This document shows positions 36,690-49,361 of a DNA stretch of 64,000 nt, in pieces. Below the pieces are notes generated by a model. It ran no database searches. It worked only from the letters and a program-made list of their open reading frames with translations, and had not been told where the DNA came from. The translations under genes and the position numbers were made by a program. Each line of letters begins with the position of its first letter. The first letter of the stretch is position 1. The DNA comes from Lactuca virosa (Eukaryota; Streptophyta; Magnoliopsida; Asterales; Asteraceae): positions 372,350,517 through 372,414,516 of the forward strand of contig CAKMRJ010000001.1 in NCBI GenBank assembly GCA_928212115.1. The letters are read 5' to 3'.

Positions 36690-37462
36690 TGTTGGGATTT
36701 GAGCATTCTAACACTCCTAAGGTGTACATGCAACCCTAGAAACCTTGGATCTATGTTTTACTATGATACATGCAAAATTGATTTTCCATGGTTCTTAACC
36801 TATCTAGCATACATGGGGAACTTTTAAACATAAAAGATAGTAAGAAATACATACCTTTAGTTGCTTGGATTCCTTGAGAACCATGTGAGCCTAGCACCTC
36901 AAGTGTGATGCCTCAAATGTCTCACACAACACCAAATACACTTGGAATAACCTTGAGAGAAATAGAACACTTCTAAAATCGCCTATGCCCTCTTGTTCTA
37001 AAACTAGCACCGATTTTGGTTGCTCACATATTCCTTTTATAGTGTGTCATAAGTAGGGTTACACCATGTAAACCCTAACTTGACATGGCTCTTCATTTCC
37101 ATGATCCATGGGTTCAAAGACACCATGGAGCATCTATGGAGTATCCTATGGGTTTTAGCCCAACTTGATAATCCATGGAGCAATAGCCCACGATATAAGT
37201 AATGGGTGATTTACACAATCAACCCATATATTTAATTAGTCTTCTTTTGATCACTTAATTAATTTTAAATTAATACTTGATTAATACTAAATAAATAATA
37301 TTATTAATATATTAGAACTTATAATATATTAATAAACCTTAAGTGTTATTTCTCTCATTTTAGTCTATCCAAATGCATGATGTCATGCAACCCAAATGGA
37401 CCATGCCAACCGGGTCAAGTACATCCCAGAAATAGTTATGAACTTAGACACCTAATCGAACA
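36690..37462 (-). repeat. 3' LTR of copia-3 (773 bp)
   Basis: Runs TGTTGGGATTTG ... CTAATCGAACA on the plus strand; partner of 46666-47439. Confidence 0.93.
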
Positions 37463-39280
37463 ATCTGCCACTTGGATAAGTCTAATAACTATATCTTCAA
37501 GAATAACTTCAGTAACCGATCAGCAATCGTAGCTCTTTCAAGGTCCGCGAAACTGAGATGATGATGATACTCCATTTAAGATAAGTGATCATATAATCCT
37601 TTGTTCTAGATATCAGCCGGACAAATACATGGAACAATGTCTTATTTATTGTCCAACAGTTTGTTTCTCGATTTCCGATTTGTTTGACATAGAACTTAAT
37701 TGAACAGATCAACTTAGTTCTGACCGGGCCCGGTACATGGGTCAACACGAAATCATCGAGGGGCCCAGATATCGCTTCTAATGCAAGAAGGAACCGATAA
37801 ACTTCAACTCATATGCTTGTTCTACTACTTGTTGAATCATACACAAAGACACGTTTTATAACATTGAGTTACCAATGCGTTTACGTACAATCAATGTATA
37901 ACCAACTCATAGGCAACAAGTAATATCTCTAGGTTTGAAGACTTATATGATATTACCGTCTCGCGATCACTCGAGATAAATTCCATGAAGTGATACCAGT
38001 GAGCGTGGGTTGAATCCAATACTGAGAACTTATGAGCACTCATGAATGTTGCAGCAATCCTTGTTATGTCCCATACCTTGGACATCTACAATCCAGCTTC
38101 ATGACAGTCTTGATTCAAATCTACTTCCAACATATGACCGACTGTGGATGGTTTGAATAACTTAGTCATTCAGGAAGAGCGACTTAGTTATTCTGGAAGT
38201 CAAAACATGCAAAGTGAAACACAAGAATAATCGAATCCAATATGGTCTCAGAACTTATGAATATAAATAAAACATCTTTTATTTATCACCATATTGATTA
38301 CCCATCATTCATTGCATACCGTTTCAAACTATCAACTTTATACTTGAATTTAGAAAACAGTAGTTGTCCCATGCTCCAAGCATGTACACTATGTTTTTCT
38401 AAACACTAGTCATGCCATACACCAAGTATGCACACTATGTTTTTCCAAACATTAGCTATGCCATACACCAAGTATGCATACTAAGTTTGTCTATGATCTT
38501 TACTCTGTGAAATAGACCGATTGAACATAATTCCAATGATACTCATTTCACAATCCCAAATCCTTACAACAAATGCAAGAATTCCAAATTCCTGCCATTT
38601 ACCTAAATCTGTTAGATTCTAAACTTATATGTATTGGTCCTCTTGTAATGATTATGCACAAAGTCACAAAGACTTGTCAACAGACATTACAGAGTGTTCC
38701 AATGGAGATCAACTCCATGGAACAGAAGTCTCATATTCAAAGTTCATTTCCTTTGAACATTCTTCTTACATTAAGTTTCCTAATCTTACACAAATTTAAT
38801 GAATAACTTCCACCTATGGGAACATTTCCATATTCCCCTTTTGACTATTACTCCTGAACAAGAGTTGCCACTTTTCAGAATATGTCAATATGGTCCTTAC
38901 AAAATTAACACTATACTTCCAACTGTCCCTGAGCAACCAACCTTTGGTAAACCTCAGATTGTCCTCAACAATTGCTTAATCAAATTAGTCATATCTAGTT
39001 CTAGTACTTTTTCCCTCTTAATGCTCTGGGCATTTGGAAAAATTTAGAACAGATGAATATTATAGCATCTGCAATCGATCCTATATCTGAAGCATATGAG
39101 ACACGATTCATAAAGACATGACACTACACCCGTCTTTTTCTATAATATTTCTATTTTTATTTGCCAAGTTCTCATGATTCAGATTATAAAAAGGAATGAT
39201 GTAATCATAATCGAATTTTAAAACGCAAATAATGGACCCATATATAGAATTTCCTTGTGTTGAGCGATTCCAACATGAAA

Positions 39281-39373
<93 letters not shown>

Positions 39374-39942
39374 ATGACTAAAGATGATTAAAACCTCAAT
39401 CTAAGCTTTTAGAATTGAAGTGAAGTATAATTTCCTCTCCCTTAATTATAGCAAAACAACTTTTTCCCAATTGAAACCTTTTGTTTTCTATAATTAAAAT
39501 TGCTAACTTGCAACACTTATTATAATTATCAAGCTCCCACTTGCATGATGATTATTAGCATAACACTTATGCTCCCACTAGCTTTGACAAGTACTCAGGA
39601 ATCAGGTGAACTTCTAGAAGTCAATACTTTATTGACCTTCTTACCAAAGTTCATATTTATGAAACAAGATGCTTTGATAAAACTTTATCAAAATCATACA
39701 CCTTTCCTTAGATAGCAAACATGTGTGTCTAAACAATTTATGAACTATGAAAAAGGATGTCGTAATCATAGTCTCAATTATTTAGACCTTTTCCATTTCT
39801 CACAAGTCCATGTTAGTGTGCCGGTTAACCACACACGCTCCACTAACGACTTTGAGAATGCAAATGTCACAATTGTTATCTACTTAAAATCTACTTAGTG
39901 AGAGCATTTTCTCACCATCATTTTCATGAATCGGAGAGAAAC
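37463..39942 (-). other. Copia-3 interior, 3' part, no readable domain
   Basis: Reverse transcriptase and RNase H are expected here on the minus strand, but no YVDD-type or DExH-type motif is visible. The short open frames show no family resemblance. A TA microsatellite occupies 39284-39371. Confidence 0.4.
39284..39371. repeat. TA microsatellite
   Basis: Interrupted (TA)n of about 88 bp inside copia-3. Confidence 0.95.
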
Positions 39943-41076
39943 CTTATGACACTTAGATTTTATGGTGTTCTTATCCATGTGAATTTGTCAAAACCATAAT
40001 CACAAGACAAGGTTAGTGACAAATCCAAACTCATATGGATTGAACTTGTGCAGTCTTAATTTCTTGCCACCTGGCAGCACAAGGGCCTGCCATTGCTTCC
40101 AAGTTGTTATGAAACCAATTGAGAACTCTCAGAACTCATATGCAAAGCCAACTTTAACTGGAATGGGCATAAAAATAGGAATATGTCAACACGATAGGTT
40201 ATAAACCTCAAGTCGTGTGCTAGAGATAAACGATAGGTTTTTCTTCTTGATTAGATCTAGAAGCCTTTTCAAGATCTTTAAGACTCCCAATGTCCTATTG
40301 ACATATAAGACTCACTTTCCAAATATTCAAGAGATAGTGTGGATTTTTTATCAAGACAAACACTTCACACAATTAGCCTTAGTTGGTCTTTGTTTTATCC
40401 AAAACATCACAACTTACCAACTTCAAATGTACAAGAGTAGGAATCATTTTACTCTTACATTTGAAAAGTGTTATAAACCTTTCTTTAAGATGTGTCACTC
40501 AAAGAAAGGTTTATGACACTTAGATTTTATGGTGTTCCTATCCATGTGAATTTGTCAAAACCATAATCACAAGACAAGGTTAGTGACAAATCCAAACTCA
40601 TATGGATTGAACTTGTGCAGTCTTAATTTCTTGCCACCTGGCAGCACAAGGGCCTGCCATTGCTTCCAAGTTGTTATGAAACCAATTGAGAACTCTCAAA
40701 ACTCATATGCAAAGCCAACTTTAACTGGAATGGGCATAAAAATAGGAATATGTCAACACGATAGGTTATAAACCTCAAGTCGTGTGCTAGAGATAAACGA
40801 TAGGTTTTTCTTCTTGATTAGATCTAGAAGCCTTTTCAAGATCTTTAAGACTCCCAATGTCCTATTGACATATAAGACTCACTTTCCAAATATTCAAGAG
40901 ATAGTGCGGATTCTTTATCAAGACAAACACTTCACACAATTAGCCTTAGTGGTCTTTGTTTTATCCAAACATCACAACTTACCAACTTCAAATGTACAAG
41001 AGTAGGAATCATTTTACTCTTACATTTGAAAAGTGTTATAAACCTTTCTTTAAGATGTGTCACTCAAATTACAATC
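39943..41076. repeat. 567-bp tandem duplication, two copies
   Basis: ATGACACTTAGATTTTATGG begins each copy (about 39946 and 40513). The two copies run side by side with about six differences over 567 bp, so the duplication is recent relative to the element. The paired 62-residue frames at 40016-40204 and 40583-40771 are identical only because of this duplication; they do not resemble a gene. Confidence 0.93.
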
Positions 41077-41254
41077 TTAGAGTATAACTCTAAGACTTGT
41101 TTTGGAACGAAGTATGATTTATCTTTTGATTTAACCAATTCTACAATTCACGATTTCTCTTCTTAGTCAAACACATGTACTAAGATGTCCCTAGAGGATC
41201 AATTGTGATATGGTTTCATAATCACTAAGATAATCTCTAAACATGATACTAAAG

Positions 41255-41600
41255 TACTCTCCCATCTTTTCAGATTTGAGAAACTTTTATCCTTCTGCCT
41301 AATTTGATTCTTCTCATTCGTCCTGCAAAACATCGAAACTTTCCCAATGTTTCAGAATTATACTTAAACTGGTAAGTATAACCATATTTACTAAACTTTA
41401 GTAAATCATGACGAATAGTCTTATCGGTCTTTTGTGGTGGACTTGACCAGTGCACAAGAATGTGTACTAGATCCCTCAGTCCTTCACTTGACTCGCATAT
41501 AAATGTGAACAAGGAATTAGTCTTAATTTTCCAAAGATGAAAATTCTCATTCATCATACTATACAACTTGTATGATTCCAAGTTTCTATCCAACTGAAGC
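41255..41600 (-). pseudogene. Integrase core relic, copia-3
   Basis: On the minus strand one frame has LRDLVHILVHW, where copia integrase has LLDLVHTDVCGP. It continues FSKYGYTYQFKYNSETLGKF where SRYGYVYL-x-HKSETFEKF is usual, and ends near LGRRIK. The first catalytic Asp position is lost and the second (RSD) is not reached before the frame breaks. Confidence 0.7.
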
Positions 41601-42039
41601 TTGGTCGATGAGAATCTTTCCTTATTTGGTAAATTATGACACTACCACAAACGACAGAATCAAATTCATATTTCCATTATTGGTAGAAATATACAAACAT
41701 CAATTTTCCATAAGTGTCATTGCAAGGACATATAAAATAAAACAAAATTTTATTTATTTATCAAATGCGGAAAAACATTCCTTACAATGCAACTTTAAAT
41801 GGAAACTATGATATTACATATTTCCTAGCAATCTATCATAACTCTCTAAGTAGCTCAAGAATCCGATCTTCGAACCATGCGATTGAAATCCATATTCGGG
41901 ATCAGATTCAACATACTCTTTCTTTAAGTGTCCTTCCCTTTGCTTGATTATGCCAAACACCAAAATGTAACCGGGTCACATTTTGTATTAAGAATCATCA
42001 ATAAGGAACTTAACAGAGTTAGATAGTGGACTTACCTAA

Positions 42040-42225
42040 AGCATAATCAAACTTTCTGACTAGACCTTCTCCCAGATCTTTAAGGTAGTTAGGGCAGCTT
42101 TGCAACCAATGCCCCTTCCTTTTTGGCAATAGAACCATATGGACCCTTTGGGAATGGTACACAGGACTATCTCAAACTTAGCCTTTCTCTTTACCATCTG
42201 GTCAACCGAGTTGACTATGGCCGAT
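42040..42225 (-). pseudogene. Gag C-terminal (zinc-knuckle) relic, copia-3
   Basis: On the minus strand the frame reads VKRKAKFEIVLCTIPKG followed by FYCQKGRGIGCKAAL and LKIWEKV. This corresponds to the plant copia pattern CFYCxxKGHWKRxCPKYLxxLK with the histidine lost. It is the continuation of the Gag at 44652-45140, separated by the solo LTR. Confidence 0.65.
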
Positions 42226-44646
42226 TGTAACATACACGTTTTGAAATCGCGTTATGTAATCCAAAAAGTTAAAAATATTATGAAATATTATGTGAAATTG
42301 AGTGTTGAGTTCTAACAGATAGTTTTTACTAGAAATAAGGTAAAACTATGTTTAGAATCACTCATAAATTATTGGAAGTCTTATGAGATTACAATTAAAA
42401 GTCAAATAGTGAAATTTAGCGAAAATATAAAATTTGAAATAAGTAAAATTTTATTATTGAAAGTTGTAGATAATCTCGTTAGAAACATATAGGCGAAAAC
42501 CTCATCGAAATTCGAGTTATAACGAAGAAGTTATGACCAATCGAAGATCCGCGGTAAAACCGACACGGTGCCGAATGACGTAAAAAGTGAGTTTTTGATA
42601 AACTACTTTTTAGCCTTAGCGATCTAAATGAAAGTCGTAGTATTCGTTAAACCGAGAATTTTGATAAAAGGAACGCCAAAACCTGACTTCGCATGAGGAA
42701 GTTATGATTTTTCTAAGTTTCAGCTTAGCAGTAGACAGCTAAAAACTCGAATTTTAGATCGAGTGATTTTTAGCAGACACAACTTAGACGAGAATCGAAT
42801 GTCTCGTCATTAGCAGTACAACGGTAAAAAGTCTGACGAAAACGGACGTCGGATGAAGAAGTTATGAATTTTTAACGGATTTTCCAGTCCCGGTCTGTTA
42901 AAAATAATAATATAAAAATAAATTCAAAATTTTCCGACGAAGTCTAAACGAAAGTTGTAATAATTTTCTCTACGCGTGCACATAAATAACGTCAAAAACG
43001 GAGCCCGTATGAGAAAGTTATAGATTTTACAAGATTGGGCACATTTTTCGAGAAATTTTGCATGATTAGTGATTGCCACATCACCCTCGCTCGGAGCTGG
43101 CCACGTGTCCGAAGCTGCTGCGTGGCACGTCCAAGAAGCGACGCGTGTCACACAGGTTTCCGAAGTCATCACATGATCCTCACATGCACCCACGTGATCC
43201 GACCCGCGTGTTGGCTCCTGATTCGACCGAGGCAGCCGACCCGATCCGAAGCCAGAAGCCGCGTCATCCGACCAATGCGAAGCGAGCACCTGTCCGTCCG
43301 AGCCTCACCCTGCTGCCACCTGGTCCGAACCTCGCATGCACGTGCCCTCCTCCCTTCGCTTCGGATCCGAGGCTCGCACCTATATACGGGGTGCGAGACC
43401 TCCCGGTTAGATGTTTGAAATTTGCTCTTTTTTCACCCTTTTTCAACATTTTCTTACATTCCGACTTCCCCCGAAGCCCGGGTACTTATTCCAAAGCCCG
43501 AAACGCGCCCCGAGATTCCCGAGAAGCCCGAAAAATTTATCTTTTCGGTTTCGAAGCTCTACCTTCGCAGAGCCCGGTTTTCAAGAAAACTCCCGGTTTT
43601 CAACGAAGAAAGTCATATTTAGAGCCGAAGTGCTGCCCAAATTATTATTTTGACCCCCGGTTATTTCAAGGTGAGTATAATATATAGGAAAAATTGTATG
43701 TTATGTGTTATATGTGCTATGTGCTTTTCCATGTTATCATCTCGAGTTGTTGTTTCCGCTATTTTTATAGCAAGGTTGTACCTCTAACTTGAAGTGTACA
43801 ACATAGGCATCACTTGGGTATTGGTATGAACCATTGACCATGAAGTGTATGACATAGGCATCACTTTGGCTTCGGTAGAATAATATTCCTGAGTATTTTC
43901 CCGTGTTATTTTTTATTTCTGCTATTTATGATAGCAAAGCTATACCTTTAACCATGTGATCAGTTTAAGAACTCAGATTCACGGTGGTACTGGTATGTAG
44001 CCTCTGGCCATGTAGAGCATGTCCCCCAGTAAGTGAATGACTCTATTCTATGGCATGGCAGAAGGTTAGACAGGGCGTGAAAACCTGAAATCTACCAAAA
44101 GGTTAATCCGAAGTTGTATGTCTTCTGTGCCATTTGGGCCAAAGCGTTATTGATATATATCAAGTATGGAAATTGTTATGTCTCAATGATTGTATATCTT
44201 TGAATCAAATCAATGATTGATATGGAAAGTTTATCACATTATGCCTTTGTTGTTCCTTGCTCCTATTTGCTTCTGCCATATTGGTATATATATGGCATAA
44301 CGTTATATTGTATCTATTATTGAACTCACTAAGCGTTATCGCTTACCCCTCCCAATGTTTTAACATAATGCAGGCAATAAGCACCCAGTATAGTTGGAAG
44401 ACTTAGAATAGTTTGTAATAGTACTTTTGTACTTCAGTTTATGTTTGTATAAAATTACAATATCATGGGTAGTTATGTAAAATCTTAAAACATAGTCGGT
44501 TTGTATCCAATCTTTTGTAATCACTTTATCAATGTAAGATAATGTTTTATAAAATATGCATGTAGCATGTTTTGGAGTAACTATATTGTCAAGTATGAAA
44601 GTTTGGGTCTTTCAGAAATATAAAAGTATAGAAAGGGGTTCTTTCA
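42226..44646 (+). mobile_element. Gypsy-1-family solo LTR inside copia-3 gag
   Basis: Begins TGTAACATACACG and ends TTCTTTCA. The perfect duplication CCGAT flanks it (42221-42225 and 44647-44651). Its first kilobase parallels the gypsy-1 LTR (for example CGAATGACGTAAAAA and GAAGTTATGA motifs). It has no internal region. The GC-rich part (43080-43400) yields long overlapping frames, up to 204 codons at 43073-43687, which match no family and parallel GC-rich sequence in the gypsy-1 LTR, so they are not genes. Orientation follows the gypsy-1 LTR. Confidence 0.92.
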
Positions 44647-44651
44647 CCGAT

Positions 44652-45140
44652 CCCTTTCCATTGGGAAGAGAAAGCTTTCTGGATTTCCAATGCCACCAAT
44701 TAGTCAATGTCCATGGTAGTTTGGGAAGTTGATCTACTAATTAAATTTGCTTTACTAGAGCTCCAAATCATTTCTGATTCAGCAGCACCAAGCAAATAGA
44801 TAAGATCATTAAGGGTCATGTCATAGTCTTTTACATAGTAGTCGTAAAGGACACTTACTATGTGACTTAAAAAGTGATTGAACAACCAACTTTCTCAAGA
44901 CTTTGACACCCAACTCTCCCGTCTTATCAATATGTGACTTCATCTCCAAGATGTGATCATACATAGACCTTGCTTGCCAATAGGGCTTGAGTGACCTTGA
45001 ACTTGTGGGTTAGGCAGAATAACTGGAGGAGGTGGAGGAATTGAAGTATGATTTCCATGATCCAATCACAGGACATCGTCTTCATTAGGAAAGCTTATTC
45101 CAAGAGTTTTGGGAAGATCATAATTGTCTGAACCAGACAT
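44652..45140 (-). pseudogene. Gag N-terminal region, copia-3
   Basis: The ATG at 45140-45138 (minus) starts MSGSDNYDLPKTLGISFPNE, a reasonable Gag start for this lineage. A later segment (44700-44885) has LNDLIYLLGAAESEM followed by SRKLSLPNGKG near the solo-LTR junction, the usual Gag sequence just before the zinc knuckle. Several frameshifts intervene. Confidence 0.6.
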
Positions 45141-46650
45141 CTTTTGGGAGATATTCAAGATAGTTGATTTAAAGTCCTTAATATAACACCCAATATGAAA
45201 TATTAAGGCTAGGACCCAACACAATATTTTATAACTTGGAAGAGGGATACCTTAATCCAAGCTATAAAATATTTGAAGGTAGGCGAATGACGATTCACCA
45301 TTTCCACCATGAAAAACGAAATAAATTATTAGGTTTTAATTGGATTTTAAACTCCTAGATCTTTTGAGATTCATTGAGCTTCTCAATGGCATGTTTCAAT
45401 CTCGAGTGTGCCCTTCAGGTTTTGTGACTGGGATGTCGAGGATCACAAAACAAGGTGTGAAGTAACCATGCAAATTACTTGGTACCCTTAATGTTTACCC
45501 CTCAATCGATGTGTCGGTTAACCACACGCGCTCCATCGATACTATGATAAACATTAAGTTACCCTTTGCCTACCTTGTTAAGTCCAGCTAGTGTGCCGGT
45601 TAACCACATGCGCTCCACTAACCGACTTAAGCAAAGTGCAAGGTGTAATTTCATGGGTAAGCACCTTATTCACATTTTTCCTAAAGTAACTAAGATTGGG
45701 AATTTATAAAAAAAAACATTTAGTTACTTTATATTCATCATTAATACTTTTAATGAAGATTTAAAGTCCTTGTCTTACCCGTTCGGCTAACGACCCTCCA
45801 CCGATCAAGGAAGCGATGGGTGAGAGTGGACACCCATTAAGCTGCCATTTTATAGGCAGCAACCTTATACCCCCCTTATAGACCGACTTCGTGAATGAGG
45901 CCTACTAACGGTAAAACGGATTTTTCATATACATATATAATTATTATTAAACTTATAATATTATAAAGTATAAGGGTTGAATTTTAACTTTTCAAATTCT
46001 AGGGTTTGGAACTAAAGTTTTTTTAAAGAGACTTTACATGTTCCAAAACTTGAGGGCAAGTTTTGTAACTTTCAAAACTTTTCATCTTTCATAACTTATG
46101 AGTTAATGGTTTAATAAAATGAGAGACTTTTCATTTTATGTAACCTATGTGTTTCTTTAATGGACTTTACAAGGATGACTTTTGGTAATCCATAACTTGA
46201 GGACAAATTATGGATTCCATTAAAACACATCAAGATCAAGAATTAACCTAACAAGCAAGTTACAACTAATTCCTATGATCTTCTAAACTCATAAGTTCAT
46301 GAATGTTCATATCAACAATTTCAAGAATCATAAATAAACCATATAAAACTTGAAATTTTGTTAATAGCTACTGAAAATGGATTAGCATAACCATTACACC
46401 ATCTAAAACAAGTTTTATAATACAAAAACAGTTTAGGGTAATGTTTCTAGACGATTTCCAGCAGCAAAACTCGAAAATCTGCATTCAGGGGCTCCTACTC
46501 GTCGAGTGCAAGAGCCTACTCGTCGAGTAGGATGAATTTGGTCATGGGACTCGTCGAGTCCCCCCATTGACTCGGCGAGTTCATGCTTCAGAGTGCAGAA
46601 AAACTGAGTTTTTTTCACAATTTTGCATCAAGTATCAAACAAACAAGTCT
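45141..46650 (-). other. Untranslated leader of copia-3
   Basis: About 1.5 kb lies between the primer site and the Gag start. No protein is recognised. It carries duplicated TGCCGGTTAACCACA-type motifs (about 45515, 45598; also 39818 outside the leader) and four ACTCGNCGAGT palindromes near its 5' end. Confidence 0.55.
46497..46580. repeat. Four ACTCGNCGAGT palindromes in copia-3 leader
   Basis: Exact copies are at 46497-46507, 46518-46528 (extended to CCTACTCGTCGAGTAGG), 46549-46559 and 46570-46580 (middle base G). They sit 70-150 nt from the primer site in the leader of the element. Confidence 0.92.
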
Positions 46651-46665
46651 GGGCTCTGATACCAC
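46651..46665 (-). promoter_or_regulatory. Primer binding site, copia-3
   Basis: The plus strand reads GGGCTCTGATACCAC; its complement GTGGTATCAGAGCCC matches the 3' end of initiator tRNA-Met. It fixes the orientation of the element. Confidence 0.9.
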
Positions 46666-47439
46666 TGTTGGGATTTGAGCATTCTAACACTCCTAAGGTG
46701 TACATCCAACCCTAGAAACCTTGAATCTATGTTTTACTATGATACATGCAAAATTGATTTTCCAAGGTTCTTAACCTATCTAGCATACATGGGGAACTTT
46801 TAAACATAAAAGATAGTAAGAAATACATACCTTTAGTTGCTTGGATTCCTTGAGAACCTTGTGAGCCTAGCACCTCAAGTGTGATGCCTCAAATGTCTCA
46901 CACAACACCAAATACACTTGGAATAACATTTAGAGAAATAGAACACTTCTAAAATCGGCTATGCCCTCTTGTTCTCACACTAGAGCCGATTTTGGTTGCT
47001 CACATATTCCTTTTATAGTGTGTCATAAGTAGGGTTACACCATGTAAACCCTAACTTGACATGCATCTTCATTTCCATGATCCATGGGTTCAAAGACACC
47101 ATGGAGCATCCATGGAGTATCCTATGGGTTTTAGCCCAACTTGATAATCTATGGAGCATTAGCCCACTATATAAGTAATGAGTGATTTACACAATCAACC
47201 CATATATTTAATTAGTCTTCTTTTGATCACTTTAATTAATTTCAAATTAATTCTTGATCAATACTAATTAAATAATATTATTAATATATTAGAACTTATA
47301 ATATATTAATAAACCTTAAGTGTTATTTCTCTCATTTTAGTCTATCCAAATGCATGATGTCATGCAACCCAAATGGACCATGCCAACCGGGTCAAGTACA
47401 TCCCAGAAATAGTTATGAACTTAGACACCTAATCCAACA
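46666..47439 (-). repeat. 5' LTR of copia-3 (774 bp)
   Basis: Runs TGTTGGGATTTG ... CTAATCCAACA on the plus strand; followed by the duplicated target AAAAT. Confidence 0.93.
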
Positions 47440-47444
47440 AAAAT

Positions 47445-49356
47445 AATATCAGAGTATAAATCCCATATATCTCATGCGCGGAAATCCTTATGTGATGCGA
47501 TGCAGCCATGCCGAATCATTTCCCTTCGAAGAGGAAGTACCTGAAACCAAAACTAAAAACTGTAAGCACAAAGCTTAGTGAGTTCCCCCATCATACCACA
47601 TACCATACAGTAAACATACTGTCATGCATATATGGGTGCCCGACCTACCCTGCTGAGCATATCTGGGTGCTCAACCTACCCTTGTCAGGCATACCGGGGT
47701 GCCCGACCTATCCCTGTCAAGCATATTTGGGTGCTCGATCTACCCTGACAGGCATATCTGGGTGCTCGACCTACGCTCCGGTTTATTTCAACCGGTTACG
47801 AGGACTATTTCATCCCTACCACCACCACATAATAACATAGCATACCATACTGTTAGACATATCTGGGTGCCCGACTTACCCTCCGGTTTATCTCAACCGG
47901 CTACAGGGTCTAACCTACCCCTCCTACCACTATCACATAATATAATAGCATACTAGCACATAAAGCATAACAGATAGTGGTATACCAGACGATTATCACA
48001 AAGACAATCATCTTAACTATAATCGACTACTAGTGGGCCGACATTGGTGCTTTGACCCACTTCTACTAGAAGGTAACTCACCTCAAATGTTGTGAAGTAG
48101 CTGAACTATCCTCGACTCTGTAATCTGCCCCACTCAAGCTCCTACACATAAAGATTTCCTTTAGTTACCCCTTTTCATGCTCATAACCCCTTAAGGGTCA
48201 ACTTTGGTCAGAGGTCAAAGTCAAATTCAACATCCTGGTCAAAGTCAACATCCTGGTCAAATTCAACATCCTGGTTGACTCAACTCATCGAGTTGGTCCA
48301 TCAACTCGTCGAGTTCCATGACCCATAAAACCCTGGAAATCTCGATCCAACTCGTCGAGTTCTTTCATGAACTCGTGGAGTTCCTCCTCATAACAGAGTC
48401 GGGACATTTCACTCACAACTCGCTGAGTTCCTCCTTGAACTCATCGAGTTCTTCAATCTTCAAAACCCAAAAACCATGGCCAACTCGCTGAGTCATCTCC
48501 TAGGCTCGACGAGTTTGCTCAGTAACAGAAAAGGTTGGGGGACCACGACCCAACTCGCTGAGTTGGATGAACAACTCCTCGATTCCCCCTTAGTGTAAAT
48601 CCATTCAGTCACTTCCAATCGATTTCAATGCTTCCAAACCATAGATCTGGTCCCCTAGGACTAAGTTACCACGTAAAGTTGCTAACTTTACGTTCATGCA
48701 TGGTGTCATGAAGCTAGAAACACCAAAACCAAGCTATATAAGAGATCTAGGGCATGGAGAAGGGCCAAGGCTTGATAAAGCTGGCAAATTTAAGCCTCAT
48801 AAGCTCATGAGTGCCTAGATCTAAAGTCACAACTTCATGATACACTCAAATCCCGAAAATGACTTCAGTATGGCCCAAAATGACAACATACAACCCTAAA
48901 TGAAGATCTAAGTAATAGAAAGCCAAGGTATCAACTTTATACCTCAAATGAGTTAGAAATGCAGTTCAAACTCCGGATCTACTAGCTTCCTCTTGAATCC
49001 CCAAGCTTCTCCTTCCTTCTTAATCTTCAAAATCACAAAGAATGCACAAAAATGGCTCAAAACTCTCCAAAAGTGGATTAGGGAGTCTTGGCTAGGGTTT
49101 GGGACGATGGAGGTTGCAAATGAGGCCAGCCTTTGGAGGTTAAGGTGTTTAAATAGGGTGCTAAACCCTGAAAATTAGGGTTTCATTCTGGCAGCCTTAC
49201 TCGTCGAGTTGAGGCTCTCAACTCGTCGAGTAGGCTTCAAGTCCCGCGTCCAAATTCCATTCCTACTCGACGAGTTTGGGGCCTCCAACTCGTCGAGTCC
49301 CTTTGCAAAAATGAAAAACTCTTAGTTAAAATACATACCATGGACCGGGCATTACA
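47445..49356 (-). repeat. Main body of the minus-strand gypsy solo LTR
   Basis: Contains a minisatellite at about 47630-47910 (GGTGCTCGACCTACCCTG-type units) and many ACTCG(T/A)CGAGT palindromes between 48287 and 49298, for example 48304-48314, 48350-48360, 49199-49209, 49221-49231, 49265-49275 and 49288-49298. The open frames at 47508-47956 arise from the minisatellite. Confidence 0.88.
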
Positions 49357-49361
49357 CTAGG

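Larger units (their letters stand above)
36690..47439 (-). mobile_element. Copia-3 (minus strand) inside the solo LTR
   Basis: The element has matching LTRs at 36690-37462 and 46666-47439 (about 3% different by eye), flanked by AAAAT on both sides (36685-36689 and 47440-47444). The primer site GTGGTATCAGAGCCC on the minus strand lies at 46651-46665, next to the right LTR, so the element reads right to left. Gag and integrase relics confirm copia. The interior is badly decayed, contains a solo LTR (42226-44646) and a recent tandem duplication (39943-41076). I see no reverse transcriptase or RNase H motif. Confidence 0.92.
36555..49356 (-). mobile_element. Gypsy solo LTR (minus strand), split by a copia insertion
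   Basis: On the plus strand the LTR begins TGTAACATCCCAAAA (36555) and ends CCGGGCATTACA (49356), so on the minus strand it reads TGTAATGCCCGG ... GGGATGTTACA. The perfect duplication CTAGG flanks it (36550-36554 and 49357-49361). Without the copia insertion it is about 2.05 kb, with no internal region, hence a solo LTR left by LTR-LTR recombination. Ends and the ACTCGNCGAGT motifs show it is the same family as the LTR at 60674. Confidence 0.92.

Noticed and set aside
40016..40771. Two identical 62-residue frames suggesting a duplicated small gene
   Set aside because: The identity comes from a 567-bp DNA duplication inside a dead copia element; nothing indicates translation.
43073..43687. 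204-codon open frame and overlapping frames
   Set aside because: They lie wholly inside a solo LTR with perfect target duplications; the GC-rich stretch creates long frames by chance and parallels the non-coding GC-rich part of the gypsy-1 LTR.
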